In this document: piece by piece, positions 23,838 to 35,132 of the stretch
Layout: every line of letters starts with the position of its first letter
Position numbering within the stretch: the stretch's first letter is position 1
Assembly (NCBI GenBank): GCA_032718475.1
Contig: JAUCBJ010008698.1
Span: 1 to 52,821 of the forward strand
Length of the DNA stretch: 52,821 nucleotides
DNA from: Nemertoderma westbladi
Lineage: Eukaryota > Xenacoelomorpha > Nemertodermatida > Nemertodermatidae
Direction: 5' to 3'
Translations under genes and position numbers: made by a program
The notes under the pieces: model-generated
What the model was told of the DNA's origin: nothing
Databases searched by the model: none
The model's input: the letters and a program-made list of their open reading frames with translations, nothing else

Positions 23838-26800
23838 TCGTTACTGGTATTGTCATTATTCTATTCTTTGACTTTATGTATTATGTAGCCCAGTAGTCAT
23901 ATATAACCGACCCGACCCGTTAATTCAACTGTAATTAATGATGTAATATTATTGTAATGGAAAAAATGAGGAAGCACGTCACCGGATGTTGCTAACCAGT
24001 TGCTCATGACACTTACTTTCCAGTCTAATCCACTTCTATTGAACAGGCAGTCTTAGGCGGTCATTTTTCAATTTCTGAACAAAATAATAATATTTAAATC
24101 TGAAACTTATGGTCTGTCTTTTTTTTAAGAGTGCTGCTCCAGTGTTACAGAATACTTACAATTCTGTAATTGCTTGTCATTCACTCTCACGGGTCAACTA
24201 TGATCTGATTCTTAATAAGCATGTAGGCTTACGTGACAAAAAAAAATGACATAATGACAATAAGTCATTATTATGATCAGATCGCCTGTTTAGTATTTAT
24301 CTTTCCTTATTAGAAATACATTATCCCGCCCTGAAGTCGGCTTGCCGTTTGGTTAACAACTTTAATTGGAACTATGACGTATGTGGTTTAGAACTAAAGT
24401 TCTTTAGAACTAACGACACCCCATGGTTCAGTAATTATGTTTAGATCAATTAAATACACATTTCTTAAAGCAAATCACTTGAACTAATTAAACACTATAA
24501 TGGAATGGGGATTCCAGCTGTATAATTTTTAATAACTACACCCCAGTCGGGGTAAAATGACTGTATATTAATTAATTTTAATTAAATACCATAATAATAT
24601 TATATACACCGAAATAACATGTATAATTTTAAAGTGCAATTAATTAATTAAATCTTAAAGTAGAAAATAATTAATTTCCATGACAGGACACCCTAAAAAG
24701 GCCGCTTTTTACCGCAATTAAAATAATTAACTACTTTTATCTTAGCTTCTCGAAGGCTGCACGTAAATTTAACTTGGGAAATTTCTAAACTTTTGCCAGA
24801 CTACACATGTACCAAGTTTGGTTATTGTTATTAACGTTCAAATATTGGACACGACAGAGCGACAGAACAACGTGTTGATTAATGGTACCCCTTCGCTAAG
24901 GCTCACCTTACTTTGTGGCTCGCCCCACATGAAGCTAATATAATATATAATCATAAATTATTAATACAATTGAATGTGTATAAACATCTCGCTGATGAAG
25001 CATAATAAGCTGAAACCCACCCTATGTTGCTATTATTTGGTTGTTAGTTCAACACCCAGCGACGTTCTTCCTATCTGTTTTCTATTATGAATAAAATATC
25101 ACCTGGAGGAAAAACTCGAGTTGAATATTTACTTATTTGCTGTTATTACTGTTTCAAGTAAACATACGTTAGGCCGTAAGGTCCGCCGTTAGAGATAAGA
25201 TATGAAACTTAACTAATAGGCCGAATTGCGCATAATGCTGGTTCAACCCCCGATGACGTGCTTCCTATATTTTAAAATTTCTGAAAAAAAATATATTCAA
25301 AATACATACCGTAGCTCAAGGCAGCCTGTCATTCAGCCAACGTGTATTGGGCTCGCCTCAGAGCGTAATTATGTGATTGTATTGTTCGCTCCCACCTTTA
25401 ACCTTCTTGGTGTTATCAAACGCTTTCACGCGTAAGTCCTCCTATCTTCCACCTCAAACGGACAATTAAATCGACTAAATGTATAAGTTGGAATTGCCCT
25501 GGATAGCGTGTTTTCAGGATGATTGTCTATATAAATAAACTGAACTGGCTGTGTGCAAAAACTGGTCCGCTATCGGGTAAAAGTATGGGATAAAGGCGCA
25601 TTGGCTGGGGGGTGAGCTATGAAAAAGCTAGCAAAATGTTTCTAATTACTGATATAATAATATTATATTACTACACAATACAATAGATAGCAATAATTAA
25701 TAGTAACATATGATTGCAATATGTCGGTTTTTCTTGTCGTCAATTATTTTGTCATAGAATTAATTACAGTACTACCGTATTGATGTATTGCGCAGTACCA
25801 GAGAGAACAAAAAGGGATTAATTATTATGCAATTTCCTGATAGAGAAATAACATCCAATGTAATTACAATATCAATACAGGCGATTGCAATAAAATGGCT
25901 CCTCAACAAGGCTTAAGTTCCGACGGCCAAAATTGTAAATTAATAAATAATATTTAGAAATTGTTAAATAATAATTAGAAATTGTTAAATAATATTTAGA
26001 AATTGTATAAAACGTCAAAACGATAATTTACCAGAATCTCAACATTAATGACAAAGAACCAATATTTGTGCACTTGGCACTGCGCAATATTACATTAGAT
26101 ACCTTAAATTATCAATATACTCGGTACAGGTTTTAGGTACAGTTAAATATCTGTCCATTTTATAAACAATAATCATAAAATAATTAATACCAATCTTTGG
26201 AGTGCAATCATTTCGATGATTTAGTTCTCAGTTTTATTTTCTTAATAAATAAACTGGTCGTATGCAAAATGTAAATGAATATATATATACAATGTACATA
26301 CGTCATACATACACTATAACTACTTTTAACATATACATACATACAATACATTTTAGACTATACAATGTTATTATTACAGTTAAACATATGGGATGGGTGG
26401 GTGTGGTGGTCCAAAAAGGCCAAATTACGAACGTCAATTATTTTATACGAAATTAAAACGTATAGCTCTAAATACACCATGACCCGTAATATAGTGTCAT
26501 TTTCTGATGACACGGACCCCCCCCCCCCCCCCCAAATTTTTCTACAAATCTTTATCATATTGCTTGAAATTTGAAACACAACTAGTTCAACTCGCCGTGG
26601 TTGTTACCATGAAGCCGGAATTTTCGATTTCGCCTTTAAATTTTATTTATAAGCGTTTTAAAAAAGTGTCTTTTGAGAAATCGCACCCTCTGTATCATTG
26701 CCATTCTTCACTGTAGTCGTAATTTTTTCACATCAATAGAAAGCTAGCGTTGAAAGGATTCCAAATATGTAGCAATATCTGAATTTCGTTGAGAAACAGC

Positions 26801-27397
26801 TGAGAAATAGGCATTCAAAGATTGCAAGAATTATTGTTCGCTGCAGGCCATTTATTCTATAATGATGAGTTACGAATTGAGTAAAGTTTATGAGTAGGTT
26901 ATCTCCTTACTCGTCGGTTGATATGGATTGAATAGTGAATTGAATACCCACCGCTTCATTCATTTACAAACCAAAAAAATGATTACTGAGGCAATTAATC
27001 AGTGAGCCCGAGTACAACAAACAACATTTTCGATATATACATATCCTACAGTTTCAATTTTTTTACTGTATTTTTTATTTAGGGCCACTGATCGATTTAA
27101 ATGAAATACTGCAAAAACAGGGTTGTTTTAAACCACCAGTCCAGTAGTCACAATTATTGTTAGTCACAGGAGCCTAATAATGACAATTTGTTTTGGACCA
27201 TCATACATGTTTAGTTTTTTAAATAAATAGATTTAATAATAAATGGATTTATACTTTGCTTGTCGCTGTTTTGATCATTTATTTGATCGGTAGACCTATT
27301 TTGGATGGGCTAGGGTTCGATGCTAGTAATTCCACTCATAGTTACAATTAGCACATTTTGAAATCAGCGACACTCAAAATAAAGTTTCGTAAGTTAA
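23838..27397. other. No gene seen; AT-rich intronic DNA
   Basis: About 3.5 kb without a recognised exon. It contains a GGGGCGAGCCAC/GCCTTAGCGAAG-like motif (minus strand) at about 24888-24928, a hammerhead-like core at 24992-25016, a three-copy 23-bp repeat at 25949-26008 and a 17-C run at about 26517-26533. The short frames around the C run encode poly-Pro or poly-Gly and are not called. Confidence 0.5.
25949..26008 (+). repeat. 23-bp AT-rich tandem repeat, 3 copies
   Basis: AATNATTAGAAATTGTTAA-type units repeat three times with one or two changes. Confidence 0.8.
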
Positions 27398-27403
27398 TTT
27401 ATT
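27398..27403 (-). promoter_or_regulatory. Candidate poly(A) signal of the EMSY-like gene
   Basis: TTTATT on the plus strand is AATAAA on the minus strand, 84 bases beyond the EMSY-like stop codon. It is the nearest canonical signal I found. In AT-rich DNA it could arise by chance. Confidence 0.45.
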
Positions 27404-27486
27404 AAACATTGTGTCATAAGATATGTTAAAGTATATTTTACATAAATATTCGATGTTATTGCGGTGTTGGCGGCCCAGTAGTAAGT

Positions 27487-29790
27487 CTAATCCGATGAGT
27501 CTATTAGAACGTCATTGCCTACAACACCGGGATCCAGATGGGCTAAGGATACAGGTACTGATCCAGCAGCTACTTTGCGGGATGGCGTAGCCATCATATC
27601 GTCTAGAGGAGAAGTTAACAGTAAAATATTAGCCTGTGTGTCAACTTTGCTTCTGCGAGTTTTATATATTCTATCCTGTATTGGAGTAAATCTGGGGTGC
27701 GAGTCGCCGGACATTGCCGCGAGCTCGCATCCGGGGATTGTCTTCCAGTAGCGGGCGTGACGCGGGCTGCCGGGTTCGGTTCGTTGCGTGTACTCCTCGC
27801 CCTCGCTGTTACTGCGAATCACCTCGGAGGGTCGAGGGAATAACGGCATCGATTCGTTGTCGCTGGAGCTAACCGATGAGTCTCCCGCCTGTGTATACGC
27901 GTTGGAAGCCGAGACTAGGTTGAGTAACGAACCGGCCGATCTAGCGGTATGCTGCACGGATCCGAATCCTTTAGAGTGCGATGGACTCTTAAAACATACG
28001 CCTTGAGACTGGTCCCTAAAGTTGTCGTTGTTTGTTTCTTTACGTATGACTTCATCGATATCCATCAACAGAGTTTCATGTCTCGAAAAACCTGCGTTTG
28101 TGAAACTTTCATTATTTATGGAGTCAATGTGATTTTCCCCTATTGATGGAACGTGCATGTAGTTAATGCTATTTTGAATCGGTGGTAGACAGTTGAAGGT
28201 TGAAGTTGGAGGCACACCGCCACCTGATGAGTCTGAATCTACTGATGTCGAAGCCCTGCGAGCTTTCTTTACCAAGAACAAAGTCTTCCCATCGGCTCGC
28301 CTGACGAAATTTCCATGTACCACCTGTTTATCGCCCATTGTTCGACCATTAAGCCCTATCGTGGACTGATTGTCTTCAGGGATTTTTCTTTTAGCTCTGG
28401 TATTCTTTGGAACTACAGCTTCCATCAACGAGATACTGTTGCTACTGCTGCTGACAAATGCTTGTCTAGGTGAAACATGAGGTTGACCAGGCTTGGACTT
28501 TGGAGTGACAGGTGATTGCTTACTAACTGTGGAATCTCTAGATACTTGGCATTGTATATTCACATTACTGGGGTCAACTTTTCTCTTAGTCACTGTAGGT
28601 TCTCCGCCAGGACCAATGCGCACTGTTGCTATGGTGATAGCTTGGCCGGATTTGAGAGTTTTCTGGGCCGCAAGGAAGTCAATAGCTTTGGATTTTGGAA
28701 TTTGGAGAGGTTGTGGTGTTGGTTTGGACGATGTAATTTGTCGAATTGGTTGGGGTATGATGGTGCTGTCAGACTCCTCCTCACATTCCTTTTGTTTATT
28801 CTTAGATGGTCGAGGTCGATTTTTGATACTTGTGGAATTCTTATTGCTTGTACCGGAACCGGACACAGGAATTTGATTCAAACCAGTATGGCCGCCATTC
28901 ATAATACCGGCAGTGTCAGCTGAACACACAACTACATTTTGATTTTTGCATTTTATTTTATCATTTATCGTTTTATGATTCTTTGATTTATCATTATTAT
29001 TTTTATGGCCAGCCTTTTCAACAGAATTCTTCTTTCTTAGGCGTCCTGAATGAGACACTCCAGAATTACCATGAATATCCAAGTGAATTTTTGATCCACT
29101 TATTAACTGTATTATATGAGACTTTGGGGTCTGTAAACGTTGCGATTTGCTTTTAAACGTCTTTTTTGTTTCCCCATTGTGAGCTGCCAAAGGTTCTGTG
29201 GCAAATGGGCCATTTATTGTCTCTACCTCAATCTGATGGTTTTCGACATTTTTTTCTGGCACATTACGCCTCATTTTTGAAGACGAGTTTATGGAATCAC
29301 ACTCTGTTTTCTTTAAAGGAACCTTTTGGTTGATAGAGGTACCATTTATTGCGACATCTTTAGATTGAGGCTCCCCGGAATCTTTACTATTATGTATATC
29401 TGATTCCTGTCTCAATTCACTGGGCTTATCTTTATATGTTTTCTCTGGAATATTAATGGAAAGATGTGGTAAGGCCACACGAGGCAATGGATTGCGACCT
29501 TCCAGCATCCATCCAAGTGATCCTGAACTTCCGGTCAACGCCGCAGCACAAGCTTCCAGGTTGTCATCGTTAGCCACTCTTCTAATCTCTGCTTTATATC
29601 TCTCAGTCGGGATTCCAAATAAGTCCCTAATATTTGTAATTAGGTCTTTTTCATTACCAGTTAGATCTCCTCGTATTCTAAGGGCAGTGACAACTTTAGC
29701 AAACGCTTGCAATTCTAAATGTCGCGCCATTGCTTGGCACTGACTGTCGCCAACATTAACATTTGCGAAATAGTGCTTATTGAATGACAT
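27487..29790 (-). CDS. EMSY: EMSY-like ENT-domain transcriptional repressor
   Basis: Nuclear chromatin-associated protein; in vertebrates EMSY binds BRCA2 and chromatin repressors through its N-terminal ENT domain. Here residues about 14-97 (counted from the chosen Met) match the ENT domain: LELQAFAKVVTALRIRGDLT, then TERYKAEIRR, and a Trp-x-Leu-Glu-Gly-Arg end. The remaining ~670 residues are low-complexity, rich in Ser, Lys, Pro and Asn with basic clusters, as expected of EMSY. I chose the ATG at 29790 because it places the ENT domain at the distance from the N-terminus seen in vertebrate EMSY; an in-frame ATG at 29829 would add 13 residues. The length is 767 residues against about 1,320 in human. 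The frame is uninterrupted, whereas vertebrate EMSY has many introns. It lies inside intron 1 of the DHHC gene on the opposite strand. The ENT call is strong; completeness of the 3' end is less certain. Confidence 0.87.
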   Translation of the reverse strand: MSFNKHYFANVNVGDSQCQAMARHLELQAFAKVVTALRIRGDLTGNEKDLITNIRDLFGIPTERYKAEIRRVANDDNLEACAAALTGSSGSLGWMLEGRNPLPRVALPHLSINIPEKTYKDKPSELRQESDIHNSKDSGEPQSKDVAINGTSINQKVPLKKTECDSINSSSKMRRNVPEKNVENHQIEVETINGPFATEPLAAHNGETKKTFKSKSQRLQTPKSHIIQLISGSKIHLDIHGNSGVSHSGRLRKKNSVEKAGHKNNNDKSKNHKTINDKIKCKNQNVVVCSADTAGIMNGGHTGLNQIPVSGSGTSNKNSTSIKNRPRPSKNKQKECEEESDSTIIPQPIRQITSSKPTPQPLQIPKSKAIDFLAAQKTLKSGQAITIATVRIGPGGEPTVTKRKVDPSNVNIQCQVSRDSTVSKQSPVTPKSKPGQPHVSPRQAFVSSSSNSISLMEAVVPKNTRAKRKIPEDNQSTIGLNGRTMGDKQVVHGNFVRRADGKTLFLVKKARRASTSVDSDSSGGGVPPTSTFNCLPPIQNSINYMHVPSIGENHIDSINNESFTNAGFSRHETLLMDIDEVIRKETNNDNFRDQSQGVCFKSPSHSKGFGSVQHTARSAGSLLNLVSASNAYTQAGDSSVSSSDNESMPLFPRPSEVIRSNSEGEEYTQRTEPGSPRHARYWKTIPGCELAAMSGDSHPRFTPIQDRIYKTRRSKVDTQANILLLTSPLDDMMATPSRKVAAGSVPVSLAHLDPGVVGNDVLIDSSD

Positions 29791-30132
29791 CCCGAGTAGA
29801 AAACTGTTACAGGTAGGAATATACTTCAAATAAATGTAGTTTATTTCTAAGTTACTAATTTATCTATGGTACCGTATTATATCAGTTATATCTGTACATA
29901 CAGACATGGCTGTATGGTATCAGGTACAGGCCTATATGACTACCGTAACTGACTAAATAATACCGTACGCGATTGACCTATTAATTTTGTTATTAAATGA
30001 TCCATTATTCAGCATCATAAAATGAATGTAATACCGGTCTAGGCCTAGGCGAGGCCAAATTAATGGGGATATCACCCTAGAGGCGCCACTTTTTCACGGA
30101 TCCAGTTGGCCTCGCAGGTTACAGAGTGGCAG

Positions 30133-30325
30133 CCCAAACCCTAATTAAAGCAGTAATTTAGCCCTAACCCTAAGTCATGAGGCTCAAAACTAAAAATTTT
30201 TTGTGTAATTTCGGACATTGTGTCGGGTCAATAGCAAAAAGTCAGAAATTCAACAAAATTTCTTAGATTAGAGCCTCATGACTTCAGGACTTAGGGTTAA
30301 ATTACTGCTTTAATTATGGTTTGTG
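30133..30325. mobile_element. MITE-like inverted repeat (CCCAAACCCTAATTAAAG)
   Basis: Arms at 30133-30185 and 30271-30325 are imperfect reverse complements, including CAGTAATTTAGCCCTAACCC and CATGAGGCTC. It lies about 340 bp from the EMSY-like start codon, in its upstream region. The CCCTAACCC words belong to this element and are not telomeric arrays. The inner right half (CAACAAAATTTCTTAGATTA) recurs at about 32918-33010. Confidence 0.8.
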
Positions 30326-30589
30326 CCTAACCAACACCGGCAACAATCCAACAAAATCTAACCTTAAAAACAAACCAATATCCCAGTCAGCAGGTCAGTT
30401 ACCTACAAAACACCCCAATAACTAAGTCATTAAGTAACCCAAGTCAGACAAGTAAAAATGACACTGTATGTTTTCCATATAAAATGTGGCCCCTGTAGTG
30501 TGATAGTGCCAAATTAATTGGTAATAATATGAAATATGATTGATCTTACCAGTACCTGCTTACACCTAAGATTTAGTGTGATTCATGAG

Positions 30590-31320
30590 CGGACCCATGT
30601 ACCAGCCAGGCTGCAAATTGTGTGCAAAAATCGCAACGCGTTGTGCGCGGTTTTGAAAGTGCGCGGTAAAAGTGTGCGGAATAGAAATATAAGTGCGCGG
30701 AATTGTGTGAAAAACACCAAAAGTGCGCGGTAATCTGTGCAAAATATTAAAAGTCAAAGTGCGCGGATGAGGTGTAAAAAAAAGTTATAAAGTGTGTGCA
30801 AAACTGCAATTTAATGAGAAAAATAATTAGCCATAAAAAATTTAACTCGCTTCGCTCGCGTTTCTTTTCCATTTTGCATTGTTAAAATAAAAAAATATCG
30901 ATCGCTTTGCTCGTGTTTTTTTTTCATTTTAAGACCTACTGCAGTAGCTACTGACCTACATGCTACATATAAAAGTTAAAAATTTCACACGCCACGCTCG
31001 CGTTTCGTTTTCATTTTACATTGTTAAAATGAAAAATTTCGCTCATGTTTTTTTTTCATTTTGCATTGCTTAAATTTATTTTTTTATTTCTTTACATTAA
31101 TTAATAAATAATACTTTTTTTAAATTATTTGTTTATTCGTATGTTTGTGTGAATTGAATTGTTTTTCAGCTTGGTGTGTGCGCGTTTTTTCAGTCCATGC
31201 GCGGTATATTGACATTGTCAGATATTGCGCGGCTGAAAAATTTTGCGCGGCTAAAAATTTTGCGCGGGTGTTGTGCGCGGTTCAGTGGTGGTTTGCAGGC
31301 TGGTGTACCAGTACCACGGT
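30590..31320. mobile_element. Repeat element rich in GTGCGCGG and TTCGCTCGCG words
   Basis: At least ten copies of (G)TGCGCGG lie at both ends (about 30640-30770 on one side and 31195-31285 on the other). Between them are three or four imperfect tandem copies of a CGCTCGCGTTT...TTTTCATTTTGCATTG unit (about 30845-31075). The ends carry related inverted words: ACCAGCCAGGCTGCAAAT and GTTTGCAGGCTGGTGTACC. CpG-rich words stand out in AT-rich DNA. No transposase is seen. Confidence 0.6.
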
Positions 31321-31530
31321 ACCGCTAATTGAAGTTGAAATACCAATCCTTACGATTTAGACTACAAAGTGCGAAGGTGCCAAACAGCCAAATGCTGACT
31401 GAACTTCCAACCGTGCCAAGTTAACGGTGTAGGCTAGTTACCGATATCAGGCAGTCAGGTAGGTCAGTAGGTAGGCCTATATTACATATTAACCGCAGAC
31501 GGTCTGACGCCTGACGGGGGCTGGGGGGTG

Positions 31531-31743
31531 TTTGAAAAAGGTGGACTGGACACAGAAAACATGGACAATGGACAGACCAATCACGGGCAATTTGCGTCAC
31601 ACAGCATGTCTACATTTTTCAGCTTTGTTGTCCACCTTTTTCAAATTTGAATAAGATGGACTGGGTTGAGAAAGAACAGGCAATGAATTGACCAATCAGA
31701 TTGATTTGCACATTATAGCAGCTCTCTGTCCACGTTTTTCAAA
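31531..31743. mobile_element. Two abutting TTTGAAAAAGGTGGAC MITEs
   Basis: The first copy, 31531-31645, has perfect 16-bp terminal inverted repeats (TTTGAAAAAGGTGGAC). A diverged second copy follows with no gap at 31646-31743. The family contains ACAGACCAATCA or a near relative and recurs at 33756-33889 and 33939-34063. Confidence 0.85.
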
Positions 31744-32054
31744 AAAATTCAGATGGTTTTTATGGTTTATTATTGTTATTATTATCCCATACTTACTGTG
31801 ACCAACCAAAGTTGTCGTAAAAGGCATAGTTCAATAATATGGGGCGATCCACGAAGTCTGTGAGCTGAGCCTTAGCATTATTGGAACGTCAACATTCTAA
31901 CTCATTACAGTATAAAGTTAATTATAATAACTACCTATTGTACTGTGAGGGAAATAAAATATGCTTTATTTACCGTTCATCCCGAGATCTGTTATTAAAC
32001 GACCGAGCGCAGCGAGGGCAGAGGGAGGTAAATAAGTACCCATATTTTGGGAGT

Positions 32055-33010
32055 GGCGGTCCGAAACCCTAATTCAAAGTGGAAATGGACCCCAACCCCT
32101 ATATGGAATACTGACAAAAAGCGCGCCATGCGCGTTCTGGTTAAACGAAAATCGCGCCAGCCATGATATCCAATGCGCGCCAAGCCAACAATTGACTATG
32201 AAATTTTGCAGTAATTGCTGAATTGTAATAATTTATCAGTTTATAATGCTCTAGCCCTACAGTATTTTAACATTAAAATGAGAGCGTAGCGAGCAAGGAA
32301 ATTTCCCAATTATGTTAACATAAATACAGTATCACAGTAATAGTCAGATATTACCAGTACTGTAGTAGTAGTAGTACTGTCTGACTGTAGTAGTAAGTAG
32401 TAGGTCAACGTCAACTGACTGTTTTTAAATGTGGATGTGATCAAGACTGCAAGATGCGAGCGTAGCGAGCACGGAAATTCTGCTGAATCATGCAGACTGT
32501 CATGGTTTTATTGGTTTGAAGAATCTGACAATTGAAAAACTTTTGAAATAAGTCATGTTTTTAATGGTCATGCTCAATCTGTTCGATTCCATTTGTCCAC
32601 AGCCAGACAGTGCTAAGAGCAGGCTTATAGTATAAACGCGAGCGAAGCGAGCGGACATTTTTCAATCTTTTTAAACCTATGGAATAATTTCAAATAGAGC
32701 TGTAGGGTTGGATGTGTTGCCAGTGCACTACTACGCTACCTCCTAACAGCCTAACCTAACCCTACATCCATATTCGCGCCAGGACCGCCAGGATCCTCAA
32801 TGCGCTCCACACGCCCCTGTCACTACGCGCCAGGATCCTTAACCGCGCCACACATGTTGAGCAAACTCTACATAAATTCCAACCTGGCCCCAACCTTAAA
32901 TATTTTGGATCCTAAATTCCACAAAATTTCTTAGATTATAGGCCTAGTGCATCGGGACTTTAAGGTTAGGATTACTAATGACAGTTTTAATTAGGGTTTG
33001 GGCCTGACCA
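32055..33010. mobile_element. Composite repeat, CCNAAACCCTAATT ends and GAGCGNAGCGAGC motifs
   Basis: The left end GGTCCGAAACCCTAATTCAA is inverted at 32990-33010 (AATTAGGGTTTGGGCCTGAC), like the ends of the 30133-30325 element. Inside are four copies of a GAGCGNAGCGAGC word (about 32281, 32457, 32637, with a relative at 32003) and two GCGCGCCA-rich patches (about 32118-32185 and 32772-32850). No gene is seen. The boundaries are approximate. Confidence 0.55.
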
Positions 33011-33115
33011 ACTAACCCAACCACAAAAATATACCAATAAATCCAAGTTCAAGTGCTATACGGCTGTACGGTACGCTAGACCTACTACTGTATTATTATG
33101 CTGTAAGTCTATAGC

Positions 33116-33618
33116 AGTCGGGGAGAAGTTCTATTTTCAACTTTATTTTTTAAAATTTAACTTTTTATTAAAATTCAACTTTTGGAGTAGCAGAGTATGG
33201 CCTAGAGTTTAAAATTGAACTTTTTTTTTAATTCAACTTTTGGAGTAGCTTTGGAAATACTGAAATATGGAATTGGAATCCATTACTGGTATTCCATTGT
33301 ATAATAATTATGACATTCAGTGGTAATTTAATACATCTAATAAATTCCCATAGTATTTCAGCTAATTTGCAAATGTAATCACTTAAAATGTTTTTAAAAA
33401 AGTATTCCCGACGGTGAAAGTTTTTGTTCCATCGGTAATGAGGGTTAATTTTTCGAGTTACATCCATAAAAACAATCAAAACACCCCTTCTGTGACGTCT
33501 TGGGGTGGGGGCCTTCTGCGCCTCCTGCCATTTTAGAGTTGAATTTACAACTTAAAAGTTGAATTAAAAAAAAAGTTTTAAATTTCAACTCAGTTGAAAT
33601 TTGAACTTCTCCCCGACT
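33116..33618. mobile_element. MITE-like element with perfect 16-bp TIRs
   Basis: AGTCGGGGAGAAGTTC at 33116-33131 is exactly inverted at 33603-33618. The interior contains repeated TTCAACTTTTGGAGTAGC words (about 33175 and 33232). A long G run (33623-33644) starts just outside. No transposase. Confidence 0.85.
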
Positions 33619-33679
33619 GAGTGGGGGGGGGGGGGGGGGGGGGGCAATCTGCGCGGGGGGGGGGGGTTGATTTGATACG

Positions 33680-33752
33680 CCTAGGACACCGACAACATTC
33701 TTAATGCAGCTGCTTCCAGGTTCCAGCATGCCCATTATAGATAGATAATTGA
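33680..33752 (+). repeat. LINE 3'-tail fragment
   Basis: Words TAATGCAGCTGC and CAGCATGCCCATTATAGATAGATA resemble the 3' tail of the LINE at 34704-35122, ending in a short tetranucleotide repeat instead of (AGT)n. It is about 70 bp, with no coding part left. Confidence 0.6.
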
Positions 33753-33755
33753 AAC

Positions 33756-33889
33756 CTGAAAAAGGTGGACAGTCCAATCTGAATCATGCCAATCACTAAT
33801 AAATAGCATTGCTTTAATACGTTTCTGATTGGTCAGACTATTATCTATGTTTTTATGCATGTGTCCAGTGCCAGTCCATCTTTTTCAAA
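33756..33889. mobile_element. GAAAAAGGTGGAC MITE, copy 3
   Basis: It begins CTGAAAAAGGTGGACAG and ends GTCCATCTTTTTCAAA. It shares TAATACGTTTCTGATTGGTC with the next copy at 33939. Confidence 0.85.
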
Positions 33890-33938
33890 CACACATCTTA
33901 TTCCCAATTATGTAACTAGAAAACTTAAAAACTTGTAA

Positions 33939-34063
33939 CTTGAAAAAGGTGGACAGACCAATTCTGCAATTGCTACAAACTGCTTTACATACAGACATAA
34001 TACGTTTCTGATTGGTCTGTCCGTTGTCCATGTTTTCTGTGTCCAGTCCACCTTTTTCCAAAC
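33939..34063. mobile_element. GAAAAAGGTGGAC MITE, copy 4
   Basis: It begins CTTGAAAAAGGTGGAC and ends GTCCACCTTTTTCCAAA, with the central TAATACGTTTCTGATTGGTC shared with copy 3. Confidence 0.85.
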
Positions 34064-34703
34064 ACCCGATCTGACTGTCTGACAGTCTGACGGTTGCTAA
34101 TCATCCCAATTCCTACTACGGTACCGCTGTACCTGTACCGGACCGGTAGGCCTATTGTATTATCTCTGTATCTCATTACTGCATTATTTAGGGCCTACCG
34201 TATTATGCAGAAGGAACCAAAACAATAAACGATTTGAAAAATAAAAATTATAATTTTTGGAGTTATTTTGTTTTGTGTGATTTGCTGTGATTTAGCTGTT
34301 TAGTGTAATTTGGTATGATTTTGTAAATTTCAGAATTTGGCAGTTTGGTGTGACTGCAGCACTGCAACAGAGTGCAACACACGTTACTGTATATTATTAT
34401 AATTACAGAATTATTATTATTTATTCCATAGTACCAGAGGTAGGCCTACATAGGCCTATTCAGCTATTAAAATACAGTAAAATATACACAGTTAGCACAA
34501 TTCTGCAATTAGACCACGGAAACAATACCGGTAGTACTCCTAACTTACATTTCAGCATTTACATCAAATTTATTACCGGTAATTGCAGTATGAAAGTTTA
34601 TAATGTCAGAATGTATAACCCTGCGACGGCTGGACGGTAACAGCTGGCTGGCTGGTAAAATGGCAATATACCAGTATACTGATATACGTGACCGTGACAC
34701 ATT

Positions 34704-35122
34704 GCTGAGGACACCAAATCTCTAGATGGCACATTCACAAGAATGCTACGCCGGGTTCATTGTGTCAAGTACAATGCACACATCTCCAACCAGACACTAT
34801 ATAACATTGGAGGTGTCTCATTGGTTCCCCCAAGCTTGACACTAGAACAAAATCGCCTCCGCTTTGCAGGACATTGCTTTCGCCGTGAGGACCAGCCAGT
34901 GCATAATCTTGTACTTTGGCAGCCTCATGGAGTGAATAAGCATGGTGGACAGCCCATGACTTTCTTGAGACGCATCTTAAAGGACACTGGCCTTAAAGAT
35001 GCGGATGATCTAGCAAATGTCATGGGTGATAGGGAGTTGTGGCGGTGCAATTTTGTTGACAAGCCGGCACAGCATTCTTAAAAATGCAGCTGCAATGCAG
35101 CATGCCGATCATAGTAGTAGTA
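34704..35122 (+). pseudogene. 5'-truncated LINE, reverse transcriptase C-terminal tail
   Basis: The open frame is intact from the truncation point to the stop: it reads TKSLDGTFTRMLR, then RLRFAGHCFRRED, then DRELWRCNFVDKPAQHS, typical of the C-terminus of an invertebrate LINE ORF2. The 3' end is (AGT)n. Direct repeats GTGACACATT at 34694-34703 and 35123-35132 are the likely target-site duplication. It is nearly identical to the minus-strand copy at 4025-4388, so both insertions are fairly recent. No catalytic reverse transcriptase core remains. Confidence 0.85.
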
Positions 35123-35132
35123 GTGACACATT

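Noticed and set aside
28493-28923. Plus-strand frames of 127 and 135 codons
   Set aside because: Antisense shadows of the EMSY-like coding sequence, without family resemblance.
33445-33777. 110-codon Pro-rich frame on the minus strand
   Set aside because: Its Pro stretch is the 33623-33666 G run read on the other strand, and it crosses a MITE boundary.
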